Assembly: GCF_014529535.1 (NCBI RefSeq)
Contig: NW_023504022.1
Coordinates: forward strand, 1,856,986 to 1,920,985
Source of the DNA: Bradysia coprophila
Taxonomy: Eukaryota > Arthropoda > Insecta > Diptera > Sciaridae
Direction: 5' to 3'
Length of the DNA: 64,000 bases
This document shows, in pieces, positions 32,201 through 47,200 of this stretch. A program made the translations under genes and the position numbers. The notes below the pieces were generated by a model that saw only the letters and a program-made list of their open reading frames with translations, did not search any database and was not told the origin of the DNA. The stretch's first letter is position 1. Each line of letters opens with the position of its first letter.

Positions 32201-35200
32201 GCAGAAAATCGATTTTTTTCTGTCAAAATGAAGGTGTTAGAGCCAACGGAAGAATGAAATATAAAAAAATCAATTTTTTTTAAAGTCTGGCATGCGTGAA
32301 AACTCCAATATCCGAATCTTTAAGTCGTCAAGCACAACATTTTTTTTTTTTTCAATTTCATTCTTCATTGAAAAAATTCTGACAAATTCATTTTGAAAAA
32401 AATTTGGACTTTCTACGTGATGGCTGAGGAATACATTTTGGGTCCATTTCCATAAAGTCGTAGAACAAATTAACGTTCGTACCCGATGAGCGTCGATAAA
32501 AGCCGTTGGTTCTCTCCATGTAAACTGAATGCCAAAAGTAATTTTAACATTTAATTAATCGTCGGAATGAAACAACTAAAGAATTCAATTTAAATTTAAG
32601 TTGGGTCCTCTAATCTATATCTACACGTCCTTATCACTGCTTCAACGAATTGGCTGCCAAATTTAAATTATTTTGATCATAGGTCGTTTATCATTCGCGG
32701 CTATAAATAGGAAGCACGTCCATATTGGATAATTGGTATTGCGAGCAATCAACATTATGCGCTGAAATTTAGCCTTAAAAAACTGTCTTTTGATGATCAC
32801 GTTGCTTATGATTGGATGAGTGGAGGGACCAAATGCTTACTCATCCCTCATACGAAATGGATTATTTTTCTGGCACTTTGCTAATTCCGATAGCTGGATC
32901 CCAACGAGGGCCACCTTCAGCTTAAAAACATAGTCAACATTCCAAGTTAATGTAAACGTGATTCAATTATTGTGACGTGAGCAATGAAAGAAAATCAAAT
33001 TTCTATTGGTAGTCCAGTCCCTTGTGTCAATCCGCTCGCTTTAACTCCGCTTTTGTGGAACAAATTTTTTTCATGGCTCCATTTTCCCAAAAAAATCCGA
33101 AAAATTGCCACACTTTTAGCTCGCCTCACTCCGTCAATTCGAAATCGATTTCATTGAATAAGGGCTTTCTGGAAAGTTGAAAGGCCAAAAAAACATGAAC
33201 AAATTCGATAAAAATACGTGAAAGCTTTATGTTCTAGAGCTGGGGAAGATGATAGAGCATCAGGAAGGTACTTAACACTTCTGGTGTTCAATCTGGAATT
33301 GAAAGTATTTCAGTGCAAAAATAATAGTTATAAAAACGAGTTATACAAGTTTCAAAAGCTTAAAGCGAGCGAGCCGACTTTTTCTGACACAAGGGCAATT
33401 GAGGTCACCTTGGAAATTCGAAAAAGAAAGTTGAGATGCCTTTAATATTGTGAAATGCAACCATCGTTTCTGCCTTCAAAAACTGTTTCAGACGATTACG
33501 TTTCAAAGGATCCTCTGTGATGAACCGTAACACCCAGTTTTCAACATCCAAATATTTCATTTAATTTCAGCGTTTCATTTCCACTGATTGTTCTTAATAT
33601 TTATCACGCGCAGGCATGAATGCGATAAATATCGATATTAAATCAATGCAATATGGATGCTTCAAACGATGCGTAATATAATATTTAAGCGGAGAGTATA
33701 ACTGTGATCCTCGTGTTACCAATTTTTCTTATTGCACACACTAACTTTGATTGTATTTGGGGTTGTGTTTTTTTTGTTATGTCTTTAGGTAATATACCCG
33801 GAAGACCCCAAGGGGGTCGTCACGGTATGGTTTTTGGACAAATTCCTGCACCGTCCATCATTGGCAGTCTTCCTGTACTTCTGGTGCCAGGTAGCACCTC
33901 TCTAAATTTATTTTTCTTATATATTTCTCAGTTTAAATGTCGTTGTTCCAGAATTGTTTCTTCTGTTAAAGTTTTCTTATTTTTCGTATTGATTGGCTGA
34001 ATTAAATTCAACAGAAATAAATTTTGCTTTTCCAATTTAATTTGATATTGCTGTCGTCAACTGTATTACATATACTTATACTTATGCAGTGCATGAAGAA
34101 AATGTTTGTTTTTAATTTATTTTCATTTTCTAGTTTCTCTGGAATTACATTTTCTATTTTAAATTAAAAGAAAAATTCAAACGATTTTTCTCAATTGTAA
34201 GTAACGAAACTGCACAATTGATTTTTTTGATTAAGTAGAATTCTTTTCAAAAAAAACTTGATAAACTGACCGGTCATAGACTTAACTCTATCCATAACGA
34301 TTCACTTAAACACATCCTTGATTAATAACTGAATCCGCCCGTTTAAGAAATCCAGCGATATTGGCGCCATTTTGTATATTACCCGGTGTAGCATAAGCTG
34401 AGACTGCTTCCATGCTCGAACTGTATATGTTTTTCATAATTTCTCTCAGTCTTGTATGTACTTCGTCTTTTTGCCAATGGCTCTTTGTCGAATTTTGTGT
34501 CATTTCCAGGCCCGAATCGGCACCCCCACGTTATGTAAGTTTTTTCTTCGACTGTGAACCGAAGACATTGTTCGTATACTTGCGTAACGAGGTTAACATT
34601 CTCTTGGGACGTAACGCATTAGTTTTTGAAAGAGACGAAATATCATTCTGACAGAATCTGTTGCCTGATTTCGTCGTTTACATCTTTCGCCCCATAAACA
34701 CTGGGACACTTACGCTGTAGAAGAAAGCGGGACGACTCTATACGGAGAATCTGCGTATAGTGTTTCTTGGTTAGTCCAGACCCTTGTGTAAGAAAAAATG
34801 GCTCCGTTCGCCAAAAATCTACTGAAAATGTCGATTTTCGAAAAAGAAAATTTGTTCCACACATTTTCCTTCCCAATAATGTTAGATAACTGAAAAACTC
34901 GAAAAACATAGAGTGAGCGGATTGTCACAAGGGACCCGACTGTGGTGACTAATCGCACCACTTCAACTGAAGATTCTATTATTCGGATTGTCGAGGTGAG
35001 AAGAAAAAAATCGCTGGTACTGAACGAGCGTCTAAGATCCAAAAGCGCCATCCGTGGTATGCCGTTTTTCACTGTCCATTGAAAAAACTAAATATTTCCG
35101 TTAAACATGATTAAGAGCAATGGACCCTTTGCAAATTTGTAGCCTACATTTAGGCGGAAAAATATTCGTTTTCTGATGATTTTTCTGAACCAAAATCTTT

Positions 35201-38200
35201 TCTTGAAAAAGTAAAACCATTAACGCAAAATGTGTTACTTTTAAGAGGCATCGGTGCTTTGCTGAAAAGCATACATTAGGGCGATTTTTAAATGCTGGAT
35301 TTTAGTTTACTTTTGATGATATCTTTCCATCAGAATCCTTTTTGAAAAATGTACGACCGCAATTCCGACCACGAATGTGGTAGCTTTTAACAGAAAATAG
35401 ATTTGGTTGTAGCAGTTTGACCGGCTCTGAGAAACGTTTGCAGTTTATGAAAATTTCGTTAAACTGCTCACTTATCTCAGAGCTGGTTAAACGATGAGAA
35501 GCAAAACTAATTTTTATTTAAAGCTAACATCTTCGTCGTCGGAATTGCGGTCGTACATTTTTGAAAAAGGATTCTGATGGAAAGATATCATTAAAAATGA
35601 AATATGAGGCACACAAATGTAGGCTACAATTTTAGCTAAGTACCGGTGCCTCTTAAAAGGAAAAATTGGTTTGTCAGTCATAACTTATCCCACTTGAAGC
35701 GACCTTTGCAAATTGTGTAAATTTTTCTAATTCTTCTAATTTTTCCTTTAGTTTTTGCGTGCTTCAATGTTTTCATTTTTCAAAAAAAAGACTTTCCTTC
35801 AGATAAATCTAAAAAAAGAATATTTTCTGCCTAAATGTAGGCTACGAATTTGCAAAGGATCCATTGCTCTTAATGCATCAATGTATGTATAGGAATGTTG
35901 TCTTCTTTCTCATGATTTTTATAAATCAAATGATGATTTAGCTAAAATTGATTTCGAATTCTCAAAACTCTACTCAGACTCTAATTGTATCTTCGTGGTA
36001 AATGAAAAGTAAAAATAGACAAATCGAATCCAGTGGAAATTGACCACTTGTGCAGCCGATTGGTCGAATCATAGTTGTATTTCGGCTTTACACAGAGCCG
36101 ACGTGAGATGCATTCAATAGTAATACTCACCATTTCTCTGTATTACCATACGAATTGTAGCTATTTAGATTTTGCTTTTCAAGATCGCATAATGTTTGAA
36201 ACATTGCATTGTACGCTGCTTACGATTTCACGTTTTTATGTTGTTTTTTTGCCATATCTATAATTGCCGTTTGTGTTTCATTTACAATTTGACTGTACGT
36301 TCAATTTGATATTTGATACCATGGAATGAACTAATAACGTCAACTATTCTATTTCAACAAACAGGTGGAACTCCATTAGTGCCCGATGTGGCGTCAACCG
36401 ATAAACGTAAAATGGCGTTGCCAGTCAGCGCTCAATCCCCATCACAAGAACAATTCTCGGTCAAGGCCCGCCAAGAAGTCTATGTGTTGCAACGAGTATC
36501 CGAGCTTCAGCGTGAAGGACTATGGATGGAAAAACGACTGCCTAAAGTACAGGAACCACAACGGCCGAAAGCTCATTGGGACTATTTACTGGAAGAGATG
36601 GCCTGGATGGCCACCGATTTTGCGCAAGAACGAAAATGGAAAAAAGCGGCAGCCAAAAAGTGTGCTCGAATGGTACAAAAACATTTCCAAGAAAAGGCAT
36701 TGGCCGCCCAGAAAGCCGAAAAAGCGCAGGAGATGCAACTGAAGCGTATAGCCAGTTTTATTGCAAAAGAAATTAAAATATTTTGGTCGGATGTCGAGAA
36801 GCTGGTCGCATTCAAGCAACAACAGAAAATCGAACTGAAAAAGAAGATCGCGATGGACCAGCAGCTGAGCTACATTGTTAGTCAATCGGAAAAGCTTTCC
36901 ATAAAAATTGTTGAGGGGTTGAACAGAACAGCCAACGATGCTAGTGCAGCAGCTAGTCTAAATTCAAGTCGAATATCATCGCCGAAACCAAATACCGCCT
37001 CAGACGATGAATTTGAACCGGATAATGTGTCCGACGATGATGAGGAAACGATTTCAAAGGCCGAATTGGAAGACGTAGAAAATGTGGACGATGAGGTGGC
37101 CGCATTGCAAAAAGAATCCGAAATGGAATTGGATGCGTTCATAAGTGGTCTACCAAAAGACTATCTGCAGAATCGTGATAAAATCGTTCTCAGCGACGAT
37201 GACGAACAATCGGATGAACAGTCCGATGAAGAATTCAAAGCAACCGGCGATAGTGATGACGATGAGGATACAATTATCGAACAAGAACAAAATGAGAACA
37301 AAGACGATCACCAAATGGAAATCGACGAACTGAATGTAAGTTGAATGGAAATGATGGAATGTTGGGATGACTAAGGTGTGTTTGGTGTTTGATTTTCAGG
37401 CTGAAAATAATCTGACAATAGATGAACTAATGGCAAAATATAAATCAGCTCCAAAGTCGTCGAGAATGGACATTGATTCCGATGATGATTGTGAGTAAAT
37501 CATCCAATTAACTTCAGTTAAATGGACCCATTGATGTGATTTTTTACTCTTCCGCTTTTGTTTCACAGCCACTGACAACGAAAGTTCTGAGGAGTCCAAT
37601 CAATCCGATGACGACGAAGACGTCGAAAAATCGGACAAAGAAGACACTTTGAACGAAAGTTTCGGTCTGAAGAGTCTATTGGAGGAAGATTCGAATAAGC
37701 TATCACAGGTGAGTTGTCTCGTTTGTCTCGCATACGCCAACTGAATGTGTAAAATTGCACCTCAATCACTTTTGCGAATCGAAATATTTGACTGTGTTCG
37801 TAGAAGTACGCTACGGTGCATACATTATGAATTGGCAATAATTCAATCAATTTGTTCATTTTCGTTTTGATTGATAAACATTTGGATCAACGAGTTGATG
37901 CTACAAATTTATGTACTTTGCTGTGACTGTATTTGTTATGAAACGTCTGCGCGTTCAAGCAATGACGGACGGACTTTCGATTCAATTTTAAATTTATAAA
38001 AATTCTCTCAAGGCCGACAAAGATGATCTAATCAACGATGCCGCCGCAATTGCTGAAAGAATCCAGCCCAAGGGGAATACACTGTCGTCAACAAATGTCA
38101 TCACACCGGTGCCAGTTTTGCTGAAGCATACGCTGAGAGAGTATCAGGTCAGTAACTTCATAGTTTGCAACTTCCCCAACTTGAAAGTCAATGTTCGAGG

Positions 38201-41200
38201 CCCCATGGCCCGAGAAATCCATGTTTGACAAACTTCTCCATTCCCCACTTGTAGCACATCGGCTTGGATTGGCTGGTGACGATGCACGATCAGAAACTGA
38301 ATGGCATCCTGGCAGACGAAATGGGTCTGGGCAAAACCATCCAAACAATTTCGCTACTGGCCCATTTGGCATGCGTCAAAGGTAATTGGGGTCCGCATCT
38401 GATTGTCGTGCCGTCATCGGTGATGTTGAATTGGGAAATGGAATTCAAGAAATGGTGTCCCGGATTCAAAATTCTCACGTATTATGGGACGCAAAAGGAA
38501 CGGAAACAGAAACGTATTGGCTGGACCAAAGTCAACGCATTTCACATATGTATCACATCGTACAAATTAGTCATTCAAGACCATCAAAGTTTTCGACGGA
38601 AGAAGTGGAAGTATTTGATATTGGATGAGGCGCAAAACATTAAAAATTTCAAGTCACAACGATGGCAGTTGCTGTTGAACTTCTCCACTGAACAGTGAGT
38701 GTTACTGGTTGCACACAAAATTATTATTTTTCTGACTTGAGTAGAAAGTTGGTCTTAAGCCGCGTTTCTTTGTTTGGTTGACGTTGTCATATAAATAGCT
38801 TTTGGAACGCCTTTCTGCTTCAATTCTTTAGCAAGAATAATAAACAAATCGTTTTCCCGTACAGGCGCTTGCTGTTAACCGGTACACCGTTACAAAACAA
38901 TTTGATGGAGCTGTGGTCACTCATGCACTTCCTTATGCCGCACGTGTTCCAATCTCATCGAGAATTCAAAGAGTGGTTCTCCAATCCAATGACTGGCATG
39001 ATCGAAGGCAACACCGAGTACAATAACTCAATCATACAACGGCTGCACAAGGTGTTGCGACCATTTCTGCTGCGTCGACTGAAATCGGAGGTGGAAAAGC
39101 AAATGCCGAAAAAGTATGAGCACGTTGTGATGTGTCGTTTGTCGAACCGACAGCGATATCTGTACGATGATTTTATGAGTAGAGCAAAGTGAGTTTTCTT
39201 TTGGTTCAAGCAACGACCGAGACGGACAGTTCTGAAATCATTTTCTCTTTACAGGACCAAAGAAACGCTGGCATCCGGAAATCTGTTGAGTGTGATAAAT
39301 GTGTTGATGCAGCTGCGAAAAGTGTGCAACCATCCCAATATGTTTGAGGTGCGTCCAACTATTTCACCGTTTCGCATGGATGGGCTGAGCCTACGAACTA
39401 CATCCTTAGTTGCCAACATGTTGGACTATGATCCATTCAATGTAAGAGCTCATTTTTGTTACACTCACCTCCTCCACTTGGTGTTAACGGATTAATTCTA
39501 AATTGCAGCAAATCGACTTGAATGCTTTCAATCTCGTACTCGTACAATTAGAAATGTGTTTGACCGCCTACGTGGCGTATCGGATCAAACGGCTACAGAC
39601 ACCGAAAAGATTAATCGAAGAAATCGATTCGTCGTCGGATCCTCCGCCACAACCACCATCGATTTCGTTTAAAATGCATCTGTCGTTGCTCGCAAATGGC
39701 ATGCAGAAAGGCACAGCGAACTCAAATTGCGTTAAAGTTGGCACCAGTCCAGCTATGAAGACTGAACGAACGAAAAGTGTTCCACAATCATCTAGTTTAG
39801 TAAATACAAAGTCGAACCATCCAATTCCAGTAGCTGACATCATCATTCCGCCGTTGACCACATCCACACCGACGCAATCACAAAATATGAGTTTGCGAAA
39901 GCGATCGGATATACAGGACGTACAGTCACCACAATCGATAACTCCCGTTCGACGACAAGTTCTCTTAACACCGACCACCGGTCCGAAATCGTCAACCATT
40001 CTGACTACATCGAGTGGTCAGCGATTGACTTTCGTTAAAAGTTCAACGCCGCAACGACCGCATGGAGCTATTTTAACCAACAGCAACCGGGTTGTTCCAC
40101 AACAATCGCTCAGCACATCGCTGGGTCAACAGTTCAAACAGCCCTACACTCAAAGTGCCAGCAAATCGTCACCGATTCTGCCGGACGAACAAAGTGAATT
40201 CCTAATCGTCGAATCTGAAGCGTTGCGCAAAGAGAGACGCGTTCAAAAGTTGCAGCTACTGTCCAAACTGAATGGACGGAAGTGTGACGTATCGCCAGTA
40301 TACGGCAATGATCTCAGAGAAACAATGTTTCAATTGTGTAAGATGTGCGAAAATGCCGAGAATATACCGTGGAATTCCCGCGGCTATGTGCACTGTCAGC
40401 ATGCCGTGCTGAAGCGTGATTCATGGAGTCTAACCGCTGCCATTAAATCGTTTGAGCAACGAACCGATGAGATGCGATCGCTGTTCGGTAATTTTGTGAT
40501 TTTCGTGCCGGCCGTTTCGGCGCCGGAACCGTGTTTGACGATAACGCATCCTAGTCCGTGGAAGATAAACGAACAATTGACTAGAGAACGGATTATCCGG
40601 ACTGAAATGTCACCGAAATTAGCTCTGCTGCATCCGATCATTTCAGCTATGAGTACCCAGGTGAGTTTCGATCATCTTCTTTTATCTCCCTCCGCACTTT
40701 CTAATCAGTTTTAGCATACACTCAATTGTGCCTAGACTTTTGCAAAAGTGCCAGAAAAAGTATGAGCAACTTTCCAGCTTTAGAACATTATTTTCATTAA
40801 CTTAAAATGTTCTTCATCCTACTAGTTGCCACAAAATCAATTAACTCGCTCATTCACTTATTGGTGGGCATGGAAATAAATGCGGTATCCTAGATACCGG
40901 GAAGGAAGTTTGATTATGAATTTGAATCTCGATTTTATTGCTAAAATGTACAAATTTTAATGTTTTTAACTCGCTATCGACGGGAACTACTCTTCGGGGA
41001 TTCGCTAATCGAGAAGTCAAATGAACGAGAAGAGCTTGTAGGGAAATCCTTATTGGCGGGAAGAACTCTTCGGAACTCTCTTATGAGCGATAAGAACTTG
41101 CAGGGAAGCCTATATCAGCGGAAAGAACTTATTGGGAAGTCTTTATCAGAGGGAAGAACTTATCGGATGGAAAGTCTTTATCGGCGCGAAGGACTAAGTC

Positions 41201-44200
41201 ATGGATAAGTCCCTTTCCGCGGGAAGTCTTTATCAGTTCAAAGAACGCATCGGGAAGTCTTAATCAGATCTGATCCTCATTTACTTTGTTCAAATTTTTG
41301 CCCTTGACCCTTGACTGTTTATCACGGGTCTTCAGAAAATACACCGTACGCAACACGATCTTACTTACTTACTTAGGCGGGCACTACAACCTACTATTGG
41401 TTTTGGCCTCCTCCAGCAATCTTCTCCAATCGGACCTATTCTGCGCCAACGTTCTCCAGTCGCTCACTCTTAGTACTTTTAGATCAGACTCAATTGCATC
41501 TTTCCATCTCGCTCTTGGTCTTCCTGGTCTACGTCTTCCATCGGGATTTGAATTTAGCAGTTTCAGTGGTACACGTTCTTCGTTCATTCTTTGTACATGA
41601 CCGAGCTATCTTAATCGATTGATTTTGATGAATTTGACTATATCAGGCTCCTTGTGAAGCTGATACAGCTCATGGTTGTATCTTCTTCTCCAGTTGCCGT
41701 TCACATTGACACCTCCAAAAATTGATCGAAGAATTCTCCTTTCAAAAACCAAAAGTGTCTGTTCGTCACTTTTTGTCATGCACCAAGCTTCCGATCCATA
41801 TGCTACAACTGGTCGAATCAGTGATCTGTACAATTCGCACTTAAGATTGCGGTTGAGTGTTTTTGACCGGATGAGTTTTTGAAGACTGTCCTGTTACCAA
41901 GCGTTACCCTTCTACGTATTTCCTCTCCGATGCTATTATCACTATTGACCAGCGACCCAAGGTAAATAAAGCTGTCGACAGTCTCGAAGTGTTTTCCATT
42001 CACCTCCAGCGTATGGTCCATTGATCTGCCATCAGACAATGAAGTTGTCATGTACTTGGTTTTTCTCTCACTGACCTTGAGATCGAACTCAGCACCCCTA
42101 TCTTCAATTTTCGTGAAATTCTCTTTAACGATGTCAATGTTCCGTCCAATTAGGTCTAGGTCATCAGCATATCCTAACAACTGACTCAACTTTCTGAAGA
42201 TTGTACCGCTGGTTTCCACGTCGCTCTCTCTTATCATCTTCTCAAGAACAATGTTGAAGAATAAAGCTGCCAGTCCTTCGCCTTGTCTAAGTCCTTCCAA
42301 GGCTTCAAAGGTATCAGATAGATTGTTCCGAATTCTGACCTTGGCTCTCACATGTGACAGGGTCATTCTAGCCAAATGAATAAGTTTTTTGGGGTAACCA
42401 AGTTCCACCATCGCATTCCATAGTTTCCCCCGAAAAACCCTGTCATATGCCGTTTCAAAATCAACAAACAAATGGTGTAGAGCAACATTGAACTCTCTGC
42501 ATTTCTCCATCCTGGTATCCACCCTGGTATTCACCAGTTGCTGGTTCCGAATACGCCATGAGACGCTACCGTAAAATATCCGCAAATATTTTGTACATGT
42601 GTTCAATAGATTATATCCTCTGTAGTTGCTACAATCCAATTTGTCACCCTTCTTATACACTGGACAAATGATTCCGAGTTCCCATTCTTCTGGAATTTCT
42701 TCACGTTCCCAAATCTTCACAATCAGCTCATGTAACCGTGCACACAGCGCATCACCTCCGTATTTAAAAAGTTCTCCGGGTAGATTGTCTGATCCAGGGG
42801 CCTTGTTATTATTGAGTTTGAGAACAGAAGCCCCAACTTCCTCCAGTGTAGGTTCCGTCACACCTTGTGCGCTCGATTGTGAATCCGGTTCCGCTACTTC
42901 TTCTGGAGCTGTTGACTGTTTCCGTTTTTAATGTTTTAACGTAACACGATCACTATGATTAAAACAGTTATTTATGACTGTCATAATGACATCGAGTGTA
43001 AAAACGTCAAATGAAACATTTTTGGGCTCTCTGTTAACACGATAAATTGAGCGAATAAACAGAACAAAAGGAAACGAGTTTACGGCCAGAGCGGAGCGAG
43101 CACCATAGTTCATACGAATTTAAGGTTTATTAAAGACACCCGGCATTTGTTAACCGCGTCATTTCATAGATAATAACACTCTAATGTGAGCATAATACCA
43201 GACGTGTATTTACCAAAAAATAGGTTATCAAGTCAAGTATTGATTTATGACGTAACGTTTCAGGATGTTTCGAAGAGAAACTAAACAGAGTTAAACTATT
43301 AAGGCCAGGTTTTGCGATAGTAAACACCTTCACCTGGCCTGAACGAGACACTTGAACTGTTTTAGTAGCTCTTCTAATTATGCTTTTGTGGTCATTAAAA
43401 GTACATTTCATTGAAATCAATCAATAAATCATTACCCATACAATAAAAGAAGTTCAGATAGTCACCCAACAGGTGGGGCCTAGTTTTTATTATAATGGTG
43501 AGTTTTACTTCCCGATGAATTACACTATAGCGAGCTATATTTCTGGTGAGACACTTGGCAGCACACTGCACAAATTTAAGAATTTAAAGATTTCGCCAGC
43601 GGCGTATTTCTTATTTGAATATTTTGCCCGAACTTAAGTTTCTCTGAAACTTCTTGCATCATCAAAACCTAAATTTTCAACAAATCTCTCTCGCTCCGCT
43701 CGCGAATCTGCTTTTCCCTTAGTTGACATTTAGCTTGATTAAGTCAGAACTTGAAAGATTTTTGATTTATTTTTTACGGCCACACATCGGACAAACGCTT
43801 TTTTACTGGTTGCGTCTTACAACCTTTTTTTCGCTTTCAAATACACGAACAAAAACTTTTGGTACGAAGAATGGATGGAATTTCTTCAGTCGAACAAAGA
43901 CCTTGCAATTAGCTTCTTCACAAAGTTTCTCTCAGACAAATTGAAGAGCGCAAAGTCAAAATTAGAAAGTCCTGAAAAGATTACAACATTGAAGTAACTA
44001 CATTCACACCAAGATTCACACTAGAGTCTTCACGAGAAGTAACGAAATGAACAGATAAATCATATCGACGCCACCGCGAAATTTTGGTCATAATTTTCGG
44101 ATACCGGAAAGTTTAGACTTGGTTGCCGGGAGGAAAACATTATTTCCATGTCCGCTACGCACTTTCTAATCAGTTTTAGCATAGACTCAATTGTGCCTAG

Positions 44201-47200
44201 ACTTTTGCAAAAGTGCCAGAAAAAGTATGAGCAACTTTCCAGCTTTAGAACATTATTTTCATTAACTTAAAATGTTCTTCATCCTACTAGTTGCCACAAA
44301 ATCAATTAACTCACTCACTCACTCATTGGATGCAGCTCGATTACAAATCTCATAACAATTTCAATTTTATTTCCCTTTCCAGTTTCCCGATCCGCGACTC
44401 ATTCAATACGACTGTGGTAAATTGCAAACATTGGACCGCCTGTTACGACAGTTAAAATCTGAAAGTCATCGCGTTCTCATATTCACGCAAATGACAAGGA
44501 TGCTGGATGTATTGGAAGCTTTTCTGAATTATCACGGTCACATCTATCTGCGGCTGGACGGTACGACACGTATTGAACAACGGCAGGTCTTGATGGACCG
44601 ATTCAACAACGACAAACGCATTTTCGTATTCATTCTGTCGACCCGATCGGGCGGCGTTGGTGTTAATTTAACTGGTGCTGATACTGTGATATTTTACGAT
44701 TCCGATTGGAATCCGACGATGGATGCCCAGGCTCAGGATCGATGTCATCGAATCGGCCAGACGCGCGATGTGCATATTTATCGGTTGGTTAGTGAGAAAA
44801 CCATCGAAGAAAACATTTTGAAGAAGGCGAACCAGAAACGATTGCTTGGTGATCTGGCTATTGAGGGTGGCAATTTTACGACCGCTTACTTCAAGGGATC
44901 AACGATTCAGGATTTGTTTTCGGTCGACAACAATGATGAAGACGCTTCGTCACGATTGGCCGAAGTGCTGGATCGAGACCGTGATCGACGGCATAGATTG
45001 CAAGAGAATTTGGCAACAACATCCAATGGGAGTGCTGACGAGAAATCGGCAATCGGTGCACTGGAGTCTGCATTGGCTGCCGCTGAAGATGAACAGGATG
45101 TTGAAGCCACTAAAATAGCTAGTGCAGAAGTTGCAGCTGATTTGGTAGAATTCGATGAGAGCATTCCGATTGAAGAAGGCGATACGAGCAAAGTGGTAGA
45201 AATGAGCAAGGCTGAACAAGAAGTGGAGAATATGGTGAGTTAACTTAAATTTCTTTCTGTTTATGTGTTTACTTAGTGGATGATTTGCAACAATTCTTTA
45301 CGCTGACAACTCTACGAATGTGTCGTAGAATCTAGACACTCGAGTGCTCAATGTATGCATTTCACAAAACATGGATTTAAGATTTTCAATTTTTAAATTC
45401 AAGGATCGGGAATGCAATAGCAAATTTAAAAGTCTTTCAGACATAGTTCAATGATCCAATTAATTGAATTATATCACTCAAAGTCTGACAAAATTTAGTT
45501 TTCAACTGAAATGTTTGTGGACACTCCTGATAATGTGGTTGGCGCCATATCCTTCCTCCAAAAAGTTGCTATGTTGAATGGGCAATTGATTTTAATAAAA
45601 ACACTTTTCTTCACAATGATTCAACGTCATTTTCTCCTTTTAACAACCTCTTCTCTTCACCCCAGCCTTCAAACTTATATTTCTACGTGAATTATCAGCT
45701 TCACCAATTATTTTCAGTTTATCCTTTAGCCTTCTCGTCAGCTCTGTGCTCTGTCCTGAATCCATTCCTGTACAACGATAACAGGTTTCTTAACTCACAA
45801 TCAACGGTTCATTTTGTCCATAATTATTTTCGCGTCTTTCTTCAGTTAAGGGACTTCTCGTTTCACATCAAGCGATGCGGTTTTTCACTTTTCTGAGAGT
45901 TGATAGTGTGTGATTGGCAAATATGTCTCCTACATCTTTGTTCGTAATCCTTCGTCGATAGGGCGGAATAAGATTTGTGTCTCCAAATGACATATTAATG
46001 GCTAAGTGCCTCTCTGGACACACTTTTGATATCGTTAATGTAATTTTGCTGGTATTCGATCGAACCTACGATTTGCACCAGAAATAGCGGAAACAGCGTA
46101 CAGCATCCCGTGTCAAGTTGTCCTTTCAAAACTGTTTTAATCAGTTCAAATCGAGCTCTGTTCCTTTCGCTCCAAGACAACGTTGGTATCAGTTCGAGTC
46201 TGAATGCAAAATACATCGAGTGCTGCGCTGCGACCGACAAATTGAGCAGAGAAAAATTGGAACATTTGATATAAGTAGGTTAATGTCTTGGGTTAGATTC
46301 TTAGCGTTGACTAAATTTTTCCATTTATTTTGGATGTAGTATCTCGAGTGACCACACTAGAACGTCCACACATTTTTTTTCAGGATAGTCAGTGCATCAT
46401 CAGGATCAGAACGCTGCTCTTGACATCTAAATTGTCTACGGATTTTTCAAATTTTCTTGAATGTTTCGTTTGGCTTGATCGATTTTTGGATTTTGATGTG
46501 CAAGACAAGATCTCAAGTTCCGTTTCTGTTACTTCTTCGAGTGTTTAGGAAATGTCACAGATATCAAGCAAAATATGTAACTCGAAGCGGGTTACGTTTA
46601 ATTCTTACTGACACTCAATGTACCTATGCATTTCACAAAACATGGATTTAAGATTTTCAATATTTAAATTCAAGGATCGGGAATGCGATAGCAAATTTAA
46701 AAGTCTTTCAGACATAGTTCAATGATCCAATTAATTGAATTATATCACTCAAAGTCTGACAAAAGTTTGTTAAGTTTTTTAAGTGCGAATACGGCATTGC
46801 CATTCTTTCCTACCACCGCCAGATGCATTCTCAAAATTAACATAAAAACATCGAGTGTCTGCTACTTGGAAAATACATCGTGTGCTGCGTTGCGACCGAT
46901 AAATTGAGCAGAAAAAAGAGTAGGACATTTGATACAAGTGGGTTAATGTCCTGGGTTAGATTCTTAGCGTTGACTAAATTTTTCCATTGTCTTTCGATCT
47001 AGTATCCAGAGTGGCCGCACATTGTTTTCAGGTAAATCGGCGCATCATCAGGACCAGAATTGCTCTTGACATCTAAATTGTCTATTGATTTTCGTATCCA
47101 CCTCGTCTCTCGTCTTCTGCTTCTGTTGCTACTCTGGAATAGTCCACCACTTCAGTTTGTTGCTAGTTCTGACGATACGAGTGTTTAGAATATTGGATTT

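Noticed and set aside
34510-34534. Possible 25-bp domino exon with acceptor tttccag and perfect donor gtaagt
   Set aside because: Its length is not compatible with the phases of the exons on either side (33890 and 36365 already join in frame); inclusion would shift the frame. Could at most be a poison exon.
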